A stretch of DNA of 64,000 nucleotides from Prinia subflava (Eukaryota; Chordata; Aves; Passeriformes; Cisticolidae): NCBI RefSeq assembly GCF_021018805.1, contig NC_086283.1, positions 20,508,162 to 20,572,161 of the forward strand, read 5' to 3'. Made by a program: the position numbers and the translations under genes. The notes below the pieces were generated by a model. That model was given only the letters and a program-made list of their open reading frames with translations. It did no database searches and was not told the DNA's origin. Position 1 is the first letter of the stretch, and the number at the start of each line of letters is the position of its first letter. Below are positions 36,501 to 48,385 of the stretch, one piece after another.

Positions 36501-38956
36501 ATGATTCCCTTTCCCAGCATTCCTTATTAATTTGGGAAGTAAGATATACAGATGAGTAATTTGCATCCTCCTGCTAGCAGCAGTTCACACATGCTTAATT
36601 ATCTGATTTAATTTCATGCTTTCTGCTGCTGCACTTCAGGAGAGTTTTCACTGTTTCACTGCTGCCCTTTTTTCCTCCAACAAAAAATCCCCAAACATCA
36701 GGGATTTTTGGAACCTACCTTTCTCTGTACTCATTTTTTTTTCCCACAAATTCATTTTATTTGGGGAGACAATAATGATTTCTGAGTGCTGTATTCTGGT
36801 TTCATGTTGAAGTGAAGAAGGATGTTATTGGTTGTTGCTGGTTAAGATTCACTTACTGATTTAAACCCAGTGTGAAGCCCTAAAAGAAGAGAGCACCTGG
36901 GCATTGCCCTTCTTGCTCTGACTTTTTTAATGTCTCTTTCATCCCCATACTTGGAGATGGTTGAAAGTACAGGCAGAATAAATATTCACCTCTTTTACCC
37001 TCAGCCATTTCTAGGAGTGCTTTTTGGAGACTGGAATGGGACTTGCAGACAGAAATCTTCAACGTGGGAAGAAAAAGATGTCCTTCACACAATAGATGTC
37101 CCTGTATGGTGAGCAACTGGTGACAAGCTGAAGCAGGATGGGTAAAAAAGGAAGTGAAAATGTTGCACTTACAAAACCTCTTCTTGCCCTTGTCAGGAAG
37201 CTCCCCTATTCCTTTCTTGTGTTTTCTCTGAGCAACAAACTCACCTTCCTGCTCCCAGGTCTCCTTCCCCCCAGTCCACCCAATTCCCTCTCTGTCCCTG
37301 ACTCAGAGGTGAATCTTGTCCTCAAGACAAACCTTTCATGACTCTCTGGATGTCTCTTTCTAAGCTATCATTACTGAGCCAAGTACCAAATTTTGGTGAC
37401 AGCTGAAATGCACCTTATCAGTTCCTGCACCCCTGAACACCAACGCCATCCCTCAGCTCCCCAGCAGGAAAGAGAAACCTCTTTCAAAGAACTTTTTTCT
37501 GTTTCTGTTTACCACTGAAACCAGTGAACTGTGCTTGTGGAAAATACCACTGGCAGCTGGAACACCTTGCTCTCCTTTTGTGCTCTTATCTATCTGATTT
37601 TAAGCAAAAAGGGATTTTGTCTTATATATACTTTTGACTTCCCACAGGACCGAGATGGCCTTTTAAAATTAAACACTTCCCTACAGGGGAGTGACTTTGC
37701 TTGGTAGATTCAATTTCTGTTCTGATTTGTCGGGATAAATCCCTCCCTTCCAAAACTCTCGTGGTACAGCAGATTCAATCTCTTTACAGCTGTTTGTTGC
37801 CAAAGTAACTGTGTCAGAACTTTGAGGAACTCTAAAAATGAAAGCTTGAATTGACGTTTTATTTGGAATATCATGACAAATACCCACTCCTTAAAAACAG
37901 TGGTGCTCCTATTTGGGCTGTCATAATGGAAGAGGATTAATACCTGTTTTTAGATGACTCACTGTGAGTTGTCAGAAATCTATCTGAATATTCTGTGTTC
38001 TTTAAAATAATTCAAATGTGGAAAAGCAGATTTGCAGAAAACTGGCAATACCTGAGTAAACCTCTCCATAGCTTCTGATATAAATCACTGTGGTCAAAAA
38101 GACCTGCTGTGGATTTTCTGTGTGATGTTTTCCAAAATTGCTTCCGATTGTGTTATGTGTTGTCATTAGAATGTGATCAGAAGGAGTTGCAAAGATCTGT
38201 TTAATCTGAAATGCAAGAGTGAGACAGTCATAAAAATTCTGTAAAATTTCAAGTATTTTTAATTGGTTTAGATTCCATTGATTTTTTTTTTCCACATGAG
38301 TAATATTCTCCAGCTGTGGAATCTCTCAGCCAGGTCTTTGGGGAGCACAAAAGAAAAGGCAAAACCAAAGCAAATCACTTTCCATTTTGAGCACATTTTC
38401 ATTCATTCCACACAAGAATTTATTTGTTCTGGATGTACAGGAAGACCTATGATAAAATGAGTGGTAAAAGAAAATTCAGATTTTTATCTTATTGTTAAAT
38501 TAGATAAAACTTACTGAAATCAAGGACATCATTAGCCTTGGAACATTTCTTCCCCCAATCCCTCAGTGAAGCTGTTTGAGTTTTCTTGAGTAAAAATTAT
38601 TCTTTTTCGCTATCTAAAACACATGGAGCTGTCTCTTGTGTTACCTTCATGGGTTTTGGAATGATAAAGCTGAGTGTGTTGGACTTCCTGCAAATGAGCT
38701 TGGATGAGGTTATTTTCCAATTTAGGGGGTTTTTTTGGCTTTTGTTCTTTGGCCTTCAGGAAGAAAATAATTTGTAGACAAACACGTGCACCTGGTGCTA
38801 AAACAATAGGTACTAATGCATTTACAGAAAGGATGGGACTGCAGCCTTCCCAGGCTGAGTTTCCAGGAAAGCATTCAACCATGCCTTGCTCCATGCCAGC
38901 AAAAATCCCTGGTTTGTTTTTTGTTGTTTGCACTTATGACAACTTTCCTGCCAACC
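33539..38956. other. Non-coding, no gene recognised
   Basis: AT-rich sequence with a 17-A run at 34645-34661 and three tandem GGAAT pentamers around 35878-35893. The frame at 36168-36530 (+) is 120 codons but has no motif and typical chance composition. No interspersed repeat recognised. Confidence 0.5.
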
Positions 38957-38981
38957 TTTTTTTTTTTTTTTTTTTTTTTTT
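38957..38981 (+). repeat. 25-T homopolymer
   Basis: An uninterrupted run of 25 T. On the minus strand this is a poly(A) that could be a retroposon tail, but no recognisable element precedes it on that strand. Confidence 0.95.
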
Positions 38982-40204
38982 AAATAGAAATCCATTCCAA
39001 ACAGCACACACGAAGAGTGTTGTGAGTTTTAAATGCTGGTAGAGGCAAAAGGTAAAGACAATAATGAATGAATATATGTGATTTCCCCTGAAATAGTGTA
39101 AATTTTATTTTGAGGGGGAAAAGAGGCCCTTTGTTTATTCTGCCAGAAAAAGCAAAATCTTCTGAAGTTATGTATCTAGGAGGCTGATACTGTGGTAGTG
39201 ATTGAGACTAAAGCATGATGATATCAATCACAGAGTTATAATTTTGTGTAAAAAATTTGAAGAAAATTACATTAGCAGCCTAACACAGTCCAGCACTGCA
39301 ACTGCAGGTGTAATGTTTTTATGCATTGAAATTATTTCAAGGTGAACATTGTCAGACCATTAAAATTATTTTAGATATTCTGAATATAACATCTAATAGT
39401 TTTACACCAAAACTTGAATATTGATATCCTTTGTTTTCTGCATTTACTTCCCTGTCCTATCTACCTCCAGCAGGAGCCTTACTCAAAAAGCTGAGTGATA
39501 TGAAATTCCAGTTGGATATTATTTAGAATATTTCCTTGTGTTTCCATTTTCCCTGTTTCTTGAGTGTAAAACAATTATTCTCAAAATATAATCAGACAAG
39601 TCTGGACAAGAATCTACCAAAAGGTATAAAAACCCCACGAGAGACATATGATGAGTGGGTGGGTTTTCTTCAGAGTCCATCTGTAAAACATTTTAGAAAA
39701 ATGACATCCCACAAATCTTGGTTAGAGGAAAGGATTGGGTCTGAGATGTTCAGAGGAGATAGTTTAAGGAATTGTGACAATTTAATTGGGACATGTTTCT
39801 GAGAACTATGTATTGAAATCTCGAAACATTAGGATGTAAGAAAAGAGTAGCACCTTGAGCAAAACAAATGAAAAAATAAAAGACAATAAAAGGTACAGAC
39901 AGAATTAATTCCCTGAGCCAATGAAGCGTTTCAACTTCTGTTTAAGCAAACTTACTGCACCACTGCTGAATTGAGAAGGAATTGTGTGTAAGACACCCCA
40001 CACAGAGGCGTGAAATGTGTATTCTGGGATTGCTACCAAATTGGGACAAGGAATAAGAAAGAGGAAAGCTGGAATAAAACCTTGGAAGGGATGTGATAGA
40101 AGGAGATCAGAGCTTCTGAAGGGCACAAGGCAGGGCAGAAACTCATTCCTGTGTCATGAAGGGAGGGGCAGGATGGTCACTGAGGGGAAACAGAGTTCAG
40201 CTGG
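38982..40204. other. Non-coding, no gene recognised
   Basis: AT-rich sequence. The 88-codon frame at 39536-39802 has no known motif and was not kept. Confidence 0.5.
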
Positions 40205-40535
40205 GATGAGGAAATTGATCCTGCAAGTGTGAGCGGGGATTAATTTTGTTTGCCTGCGGGCAAACCAGATCAATTCATAAAGACTTGCTGTGGGTTGGAT
40301 TGTGCTGCTGGTGGAGGCACTAAGTGCTGTTGTTACAGGGGGAGACATTTGAATATGTATGTCAGTGTGAGGGGAATTGACTTTGACTGGGGAAGACAAA
40401 GTGACTGAGAATTGATTTTTATTGTGGAAGGAAATTGATCCAGAGAGAGGGGGAAAGTCACTTTGATTAAGGTGTAAGTAGGGCTCCCACAGTGGTAGAG
40501 AACTGATGACAGAAGAAATGGACTTTGATTTTGGT
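40205..40535 (+). repeat. Decayed repeat field with (G)GAA(A)TTGA motifs and a hairpin
   Basis: GAAATTGATCC occurs at about 40211 and 40431. Related strings (GGGAATTGACTTTGA, GAGAATTGATTTT, GAAATGGACTTTGATTTT) recur at roughly 30-90 bp spacing. A 7-bp-stem hairpin (GTTTGCC, loop TGCG, GGCAAAC) sits at 40248-40265. The strand is purine-rich. It may be an eroded minisatellite or the end of an unrecognised mobile element; I cannot assign a family. Confidence 0.35.
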
Positions 40536-42391
40536 CATGACACGATTTTGAAAGTGGTATTTGTAGCAGTTGATAAGTGCCCTCCTCAAGATAAGATTTT
40601 ATGTTCTGTTCTGTGGGATGGCACTAGTCAGCTTCCATTCAGAAGAGCAGTAATTCATATTTGAGCCAAAAGCCCTCCTTACTGAAAGTAGCATTGACCA
40701 AAAAATAAGTACTAGGAACTGTGTCTTGAATCATTTCAGTATATTGACACTGTTAGTTACAAGCATAATGAACTTGTTGAATCCAAATTTTCAAGTCTTA
40801 ATTTGTTTTTATGCCTTTAAAAACTTGGCTTGCTGATTTATTTAATGTTTCAGTTGCCATTTCCAATCCAAGGGAGGTCCATTTACTCAAGGCTGAAAAA
40901 ATCCAAAAGAAAAAATATAATTTAAGCAAGTTTACTACACTGCCAACCATTGTGTTGCTTTATATTTGGCACCTGGCAGCGATGTCTTCTTCCTGCCACC
41001 AGAAATTTGTTTAGTGTTTGGATCTGGCTATAAGATGGGATTCCTTCTTCAAGGCAAGGAGGAGATGGAGGATTCTGGGCCTGGAAAAACCATCTTCAGT
41101 TGTGTCCTCATGGAAATGGTTTTCAGCTACAGGATGGGAAAAGTGACCTGGTTGAACAGGAACAAATCATTCCTGGCCAAGCTGATTGATTTCTTTGCTC
41201 AATTAACAGGCTCTCTGGACTGCATCTGCTGATTACAGAATATTATTTCTCAGTTGGGTTTTTTGCTATTGAGTGAATATTGGTATTTCCTTGAACACTC
41301 TTGAAGAGAATGAGGGTTTAGTAATTATTTCGTAACTGTTCAGTAACTATTTTATCAGCAGATTTCATGCTGGGCTTTTTATTATCAATATTTTTCTCAA
41401 AGTTAATTTTTTAGTCCTTAATTGATCCATCACAAAACTTAATATTCTTTTGCTATTACTTATCACCCATAGGCACTCACTGAATTAAATATCTAGTAAA
41501 GGCTTTTTTTTTTTTTTTAAGTTAACTAAAGTGCCTTTCAGTTTCTGTGTGGGAAAATTTATATAAATATTTAGCTTTGGTCATATCTCAATCATACTCT
41601 CCTTGTTTTTAAGGAAATGAATATATCAACAAGCAGGAGCAAATCCAGCATCCTTTCTTTGCCACTTGGCTGTAAGACAATTTCTGTACAGCGAGATTGT
41701 GGAAAATGAGAATTCTTCAAGAGTTTATGAAATAAAAATGATTTTTAAAAATTTTGCTCTTATGCAGAATTTTTATCTCAAATATTTTGCAGAAGGCAAA
41801 ATCCAAGGCAATCAGGATTTGTCATTTCAAACTCAAAATCTGTCTGGAATCACAAGTATTAAAAATAGATGGACAAAGTAGTTTTAAAAATACAGTGATA
41901 AGTAAGCTTGAGAAATTCCACAGTTTCTGTGCAGATACTTCATAAATACTGTCATTGTCAGGAATTTTGCTGTCTTTCTTTTTAGTTTCTCTTATTAGAC
42001 TTACTGTCATTATTTTTGTCTGATAATATTATCTTAGTCTGTTTTACGAGGATTGGTTTGTGATAAAATAATTTATAATGTATAATGGCAAAAAAAATGT
42101 AGGGAACTTAAATACCTCAGTGCGTATTTAGTGACTCGAAATCAAACAATTCACAATTATAGTCAAAGCTTAACTGTTGGCAGGTGAAGTGGTTTGTCAT
42201 AGAATTACACTTATCTTTTAATGGGTGAGTTCAACACATCATAAAGATAATAAAGATACAAGGCAGTACATGCCAGTTCCCAGTTCAGGAAAGCTAAGCA
42301 AGGGCTAGTTTGAAACAAAAAGAGATAAAATTGAAACAAGTATTATGAGAAAGGAAATTATTCTTTTCATATAGGTTTTCTTTCATTAGGT
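40536..42391. other. Non-coding, no gene recognised
   Basis: AT-rich sequence with a T run at about 41506-41518. Frames near 40811-41232 and 41666-41945 show no domain and overlap in different frames. Confidence 0.5.
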
Positions 42392-42431
42392 GATATATAG
42401 GATGTGATAGGAAATATATAGAATGTAATAA
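42392..42431. repeat. 20-bp tandem duplication
   Basis: GATATATAGGATGTGATAGG is followed directly by AAATATATAGAATGTAATAA, a diverged second copy differing at six of twenty positions. Confidence 0.6.
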
Positions 42432-45400
42432 ATCCCAAAAACAGCACAAGATTTTTCTCAAATTTTAGACATCTATATGATACATGGTATTTCATAAATA
42501 TTGGGTACTTAATTGTCTGTGTGAGAAATAACTGTTATTTATGGCCATTTTACATTTAAACTAAATTAGGAGCTGTAACCAAAGCTATCGCTCCAGGGTT
42601 TATACAGTAATGTCTGGGTCCATGTGATGTATTTTAACCTATGCACACATCCATTTGAAAGGGGCTTTATCTCCTGCTTGACAATCCTTAATAACACAAT
42701 AGACCACTCCTGTATCCCCTTTCCATCCATTAGTCAATATATCCACAGCAACCAGCAATAACCCAGCAGCAAAAAGCCTACTTAAGTTCTTTAAAACCTC
42801 CCACCTGAATTGCTGTAGCCAGGAAAAACAAATGGGACCAAAAATGTGTGGCTACATTTTAAAATGTGCTGAGCACCTGCAGCTTCATCAAAGGATGCTG
42901 GATGTCAGCACTTAACAATTTAGCCCACCAAATTAAAAATATTAACCATGTGAATTCATAAAGGCTGCAGTGATCTGTGTCAGGGCTGGTGTTTTCCCAA
43001 GGATCTCTCCTCAGATGGGGATTGTGCAAGGTTATTTTTGTGTTATTGCTGGAGAGCCTGGACCAGGGAGCTGCTTTGGGATTATCCCCAAAACCAAGGG
43101 AGATTGATGACCATGGCTTTTCCAGACCTGGTTTTGAGTGCAGCTCACCCCAAATCCCCCTCAGTTTTCCTCTCCTTGAGATCTGTCCCCATGTTGAAGG
43201 CTGTCATCTCAAGGAGTGCAAACTGGAAATAAAAAGCAGGGCTGATGTTTTTCCAAGATCTATCACCTTTTACATGTCTGTAGAGGATAACTGTGAGCTT
43301 GCATTTTTGTATTTGGTTCTCAGAGGACATTAGTTCCTAATAAAAAATAATTAAATTAAAACCTCATAAATATGAGACTACAGTGCAGAATTGGAGGCTC
43401 ATGCTGAAAGGATTTACAGAACTCTCAGCTTTTTACTGTTGCTCAGTATCGTATAAAATATTTGTCTCAATGTCATAGACCTGGTATTTTCCTGGAAATA
43501 AGTCTGTAATGAAATCCTTTATTAACTGCTCACAGTCATGCAGAAAAACAAGTACGTTAAATAAGGAGACTATGTTCTGGGTTGGGGGTTAGTTTTTCAT
43601 ACAGTTTTAAATTGAGCAGTCTGAGCATTTTAACAATCTTCCTACCGCTATATGACACCTTAATAATACTATTTAAAAGGTTTGAATTGTTATTTTTGAT
43701 GCTGGGTCTAGAAACATGGATGTCTACCTCCCTCTCTGCCTCTCTCTATTTCTCTCTCTGTAAACATATCCCCAGTTTCCCAGCAGGTTCAAACACAGAT
43801 GGCTGCCTTATTGCGACAGAAGCAAAAATGCTACATTAATGTTTAAAGAGATTAAAAATCCTCTTGGCAGCAGTGGCATATGTTACCAGTTAATTGTAGC
43901 ACTGGAAGCTTCCCTGCTGTTTTAAAACATGGACTCATTTTACTTGCTTTCTGCAGAGCAGTATGAAATGTCAAATTTGTTGGTATAAGTTTTGAATCCA
44001 GTCTGACAAAAATGAGTCATTAAGACAATGTTGTTGTCCTTCTCTAACATAGTTTTTGAATCCAAATAATGTTCTGCTCCCATGCCAGCTCTGGCAGAAA
44101 GCTGGCTCCCTGCTCCAACCCAGCAATCATGTGCACACTTTATGACTTCAGCAGAGGGCTTTGCCTTTGGAAGGCAGTTTTTAGCTCTTCACTTGCAATA
44201 TTTCCGCTCATTGCCGTCCTGGCCAAAGCAGGCTGCTGGTTTAAATTACTTTAAAGGTGCAATGGTGGCTTTTTCTGGCCCAGCCTGCAGCTGGAAACAG
44301 AGCAGTCAAAGCCACCCCGCGACAGCCTGGAAGCGATGAGCACTTCAGCAGTGCTGGAGCCACTGGTGAGTGCCATGGTCAGGGATGAGCACACTGCTGA
44401 GGTGCCCCAACCTTCCCAAATCCCTGTTCCCAGACCAACAGTCCTCAGCAGAGCACTGCTGACACTGTGCAGCTACCACACGCTACATTTTGACTAGGGA
44501 AAGAAATAGAAGAAAAGTGTTGAAAACCTGAAAATATCTGTCATTTCTTGCATTGAGTTCTGTTGCCATTATTGGAGATTATCCAGTTCGTCTTAAATCG
44601 AGGAGCAGCTGCCACATCAGATATACATTAGGACAAAACAAAAGATTCAGTCTTCCCAACTGGCCTTTCAACCTCAAATGCTGTTAGCAGAACACCTTTG
44701 CCTGAGAAAAGTTGATGATAAAACTTTGTGTTCCTGTACTGAATGATGTCACCTCGCCCTGGTTAGAGCTCCACAGACTTTATGGGGCTTAAGGATTCTA
44801 GAAAGTAATTGTGGCGTAAATACATTCTCATGTTGGAAAGGTAAACAAAACTTAGCCTCGCGTATTGTCTGTGATCCTTTTTACTATTTGTTCTTTGCCA
44901 TATGTGCACATTAGGTTTTACAGACAAGTGAATGTGATCTCTGCCCCTCGGGGGTTTGCAGTGGAGGTTAAATATCACATGGAGATGAGACTTTCTTATT
45001 GGTATTCTCAGCAGGGAGGGCCAAGTGTAGGGTAGGCATGAACTATCCTGAACAAGAGACCTCTGAAATCAAGGTTGAAACACATCAGTGGGAGGGAGAG
45101 CACAGCTCCTTCGCACTCCTTCAGGGGGCTTCAGACTGCCCAGAACATAACTGATACCAATTCTTCATTGATTTCTACATCTTGAAAAATCTGTGCAAGT
45201 TGGTTTTCCCTGGTTTCTGATCAGTCTCACTGCTCTAAGTTCATGGTTCGTCCTTCTATTATTTTTTCTCTTCTGATTTGATTAGATCATGAGTTCAGAA
45301 TATAGACAGTGAGAAATATAGCCCAAGATGTCTAATTAAAGAACAGTTTGTTTGCTAACACGAGAGGGATTTGAATTCCCTACCATGGATTCCTGTCCTG

Positions 45401-47399
45401 GGAGGTTGATTGTTACAGGACCTGTACAAGTCACTGGGTTATAGAGTCACCAAAGGAAATTCTCCTCCCTGAGCATAAAAGTACTGGCAAAAGTTGCAGT
45501 TACATAAATTATATTTGTGTGCTGAGTAACACAAGTCTTTCAGGATAGACCTCTAGAAATTAGAAGGAAATTTTACTTAATTCTGAAAGGCTGGAGAATG
45601 AGCTGTTGTTTGTCACCCACTCTGTCTCCTGCTAATGGAAAAACCAATGGTACCACATTCTTGCTCAACTGAAACAGAACATTTATTCTAGATTGTTAAC
45701 CAGATCATATTTTTGAGCTATTTGCAGCAGAGCAAACACACAAAACCCAGTAAAACTGGCTACTTTCTAAGCGTGAATAATAAATTAAATCTTCATATGG
45801 GACATTAATATTCTGGAACACTCAACTAAATCTTTTTTATATCTTACAGCAACATTAGAATACCCAAATTATATACCAATGGTCAAGTAGTAGCAGAGCA
45901 TAAGATTTTGTAAAAATTATTTTAGGTAAGAGATACAATTTGTCTTGGCCCAAGCTGTAAACTACTTATTTCAACACTCAGTGCGTATCAAGACATCTAC
46001 TTTCATAAAATATCTTATGAAGGACTGTATTTAGGGATTAGTGTTAAGAATTCCAGCCTTTTCAAAACTTTGAATGGTAGTTTATGATCCAGCAGAAAAA
46101 CGAGCTCCTTTTTTCCACACATTCAAAGTCTGAAACATAAATTCAGAATATTATTTTGAGATGCATAAATCTCAAATTCCTCTTCCACAGGCAGATTGAA
46201 GACAGAGATTGTCTTCTGTACTTGAGTTTTACCAGAATTTTTGTCCCATCACTTACAGATATTCTTTGCTAAAATGCTAAAAACACATATACAATTTCAC
46301 AAAGGCAGTTGGAAAACATTCTGTAATTTTCTGTGCAGCAATAGGCATCACTTGCACTGTTTAAATTACAATCACTGGTGACCTATTATTTGTTTACATT
46401 TTTTTTAGAGCAACAAGATAAGTGCAGATGTAGCAGCAGCACTAATTCCTTGGGATTCACAGATACCCTAATTAAATTATTTTCATACTTTGTTTTCTGC
46501 AAGTGAAGTTTGCAGTTGTAGAAGAGTGTTTTTATCCTCCTTCTCCTATTTGTGAACTTGTGATTGTAGCATAAAATGCTAAAAAAAAAAGAGTTTTTAG
46601 CTTTGAAGTTATAGTGAATTTGTTAAATACATAAACAAGCATATTTAGTTACTTTGCATTATTCATGTAACTGCAAAAAGATTCGCTCTGGGCAGACAAT
46701 TACTGTGTATTAACATCTTGCCTTAGGGCAGTTGAAATGGTTTTTAATGAGGTGTTACCAATCCTGAATATCTTTCACTTGCCACTTGACCTAACAATTT
46801 ATTTTTTGCTGTGCATGGGACATCTTGACATAAAATACTTTATTACCGAGGTTCTGTTAATCATCTGCTATACTTACACAGATTTTTTATTGGCATAAAA
46901 GGTATTTATTAAACTAATTCATATTGTTTTAAGTAAGGATAACTAGTACCTATAGACTGAAATTAATTGGAATTTTCTGAGTGTTCAGATCCAGAGCCTA
47001 AGAAGCTAAATTAGTATGCAGGTCATGAAAACAACTAATGAGGCTTCAGACCTATAAAAGTCCACTCAAACAAACACCTGCCAGTGTTTTAGAGCATATT
47101 CTGGCCCTGGCATCTGCTATGACCTGAAGGGCAGAGCAATATGAACTTAAGACAGTATTTCAGATAATTTGAGATCTAGAGACCAGAGCGATAAAGAGAA
47201 GGAAAATGGTTCTTCCTCCAGCATGAGGACACACTGCTCAGCCACACAGCAGCAGCTTGAGCAGAAACAGGATTTCCAAAGTTGTTTTCTTCAAATAGTA
47301 TGGTTCAGGTGCTTGCACTGCACCAGTTGGACTGAGTGGTCTGCTCATAGTTGTTTCTGGTGGATAAAATGATATTTCTGAAAAGCTTTGGTGCAACGA
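42432..47399. other. Non-coding, no gene recognised
   Basis: AT-rich sequence with a CT-rich stretch at 43727-43763, a GC-richer patch at about 44060-44470, and ATTA-rich, enhancer-like texture around 46300-46500. The frame at 47169-47372 starts at a non-ATG codon; its first half (KEKENGSSSS, QQQLEQKQ) looks protein-like, but no donor site closes it. Confidence 0.5.
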
Positions 47400-47790
47400 G
47401 GCTGTCAGTGACTAGGGTGTGAATTTTGTACAGGAATTGCTCACACCAGCAGCTCTGATGTGGGAAGAGTGTCCTTGCCACGGCACACCTTGGCACGACC
47501 AGAGCTTGCAGCCACACCTGGAGCCGGCTCTGTTCTCACCTCCGCTGATTGCTCCACGGCACAGAGCAAACCCCACAGTAATCCAGCTTGGATCCTGGAG
47601 AACAGAGACACACCAGCACAGAGCTTTTCTCAGGCTGTTCCTACCCTGAACACAGCTCAGGCACCTTTCTCTCCTGCTTTGCTCAGAGGGATCTCCAAAG
47701 CACCACGTTCTCTTCTGTGGCACCAGCGTGGATGCCACCAGCAGCTGGAAGTGACAGTGCAGGGGTGCAGTAATTAGACACCTCAGTCTT
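47400..47790. other. GC-richer, CpG-containing segment, no gene recognised
   Basis: The segment is visibly richer in G, C and CpG than its neighbours (about seven CpG between 47470 and 47735). It contains a direct repeat CCACGGCAC at 47478-47486 and 47554-47562. Several frames on both strands are open at once (longest 129 codons, minus), which fits low stop density rather than a gene. It may be an unrecognised repeat, such as a solo LTR-like or unique insertion, but no TG...CA ends with target duplication were identified. Confidence 0.35.
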
Positions 47791-48326
47791 TTACAAGCCA
47801 CAATATGACTGTGTTTGGCCCAGAACCACTTGTCTACAAAGGGGGAAAACAGACATAAGACAAATTAATTTATAAAGAAATTACAGCTATCAAGGCGAAG
47901 AGGTTGACCACTGCTTTGCTTGGTGCTGGAGCATATGGTGCACAAATATAATTCATCTTCCTGATTGGGAGGGGATGCAGGGGAAAGGGGAATCTCTCTG
48001 GCATAGATGCCCGTACAATGCCAGTTACTCTGCTGGAGCTTCTCTCTCCCTGTATATGTAATCTATGTTGAATTAATTTGTAGCTGGCTGAATTTCAAAC
48101 ACATCAACTTCGTTTTCATGTATGTTGATGGGATTTTCTTTTGGATCGGTTTCTTATGTTAATTAGCCCTCCATTTGTGCTACATTGTAATGAGGTTTAG
48201 CAACTCTGCATGTGCAAGCCTGGTGGGCAACCGGCTGGGTGTGCACAATTTTGAGCTTTTGCAGTTGCCTGGTTTTGATACATTATAGATTTTCCTGTTT
48301 CCATGGGTCATGGTCAGTCTTAAGTG
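47791..48326. other. Non-coding, enhancer-like texture
   Basis: Contains TTAATTTGTAGCTGG, TGTTAATTAGCCC and similar ATTA-core motifs between 48070 and 48170. No gene or repeat recognised. Confidence 0.35.
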
Positions 48327-48385
48327 GGCCAATCAGTTCTTTTCCAGTTTTTCAGCAGAGAGGTTTTATTTGAGTGAATATAAAG
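48327..48385 (+). promoter_or_regulatory. CCAAT box and TATA-like box at promoter spacing
   Basis: GGCCAATCAG (48327-48336) fits the NF-Y CCAAT consensus. ATATAAAG follows, with TATAAAG at 48379-48385, about 45-50 bp downstream, which is the usual CCAAT-to-TATA spacing. A start site would be expected near 48410. No gene is recognised downstream, and each motif alone is common by chance. Confidence 0.12.

Noticed and set aside
36168..36530. 120-codon plus-strand frame
   Set aside because: No domain, hydrophobic and aromatic residues scattered as in chance frames, no supporting splice or promoter signal.
45360..45400. GGGATTTGAATTCCC string, similar to a tRNA T-arm on the minus strand
   Set aside because: Stem register is wrong by one base and no acceptor stem, D-arm or anticodon arm can be placed around it.
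47169..47290. Protein-like stretch with KEKENGSSSS and QQQLEQKQ
   Set aside because: The frame starts at TTG, an acceptor-like TTTCAG lies upstream, but no GT donor closes the plausible part and the remainder turns into chance-like sequence.
47412..47801. 129-codon minus-strand frame
   Set aside because: Lies in a GC-richer patch where several frames on both strands are open; low stop density explains it.
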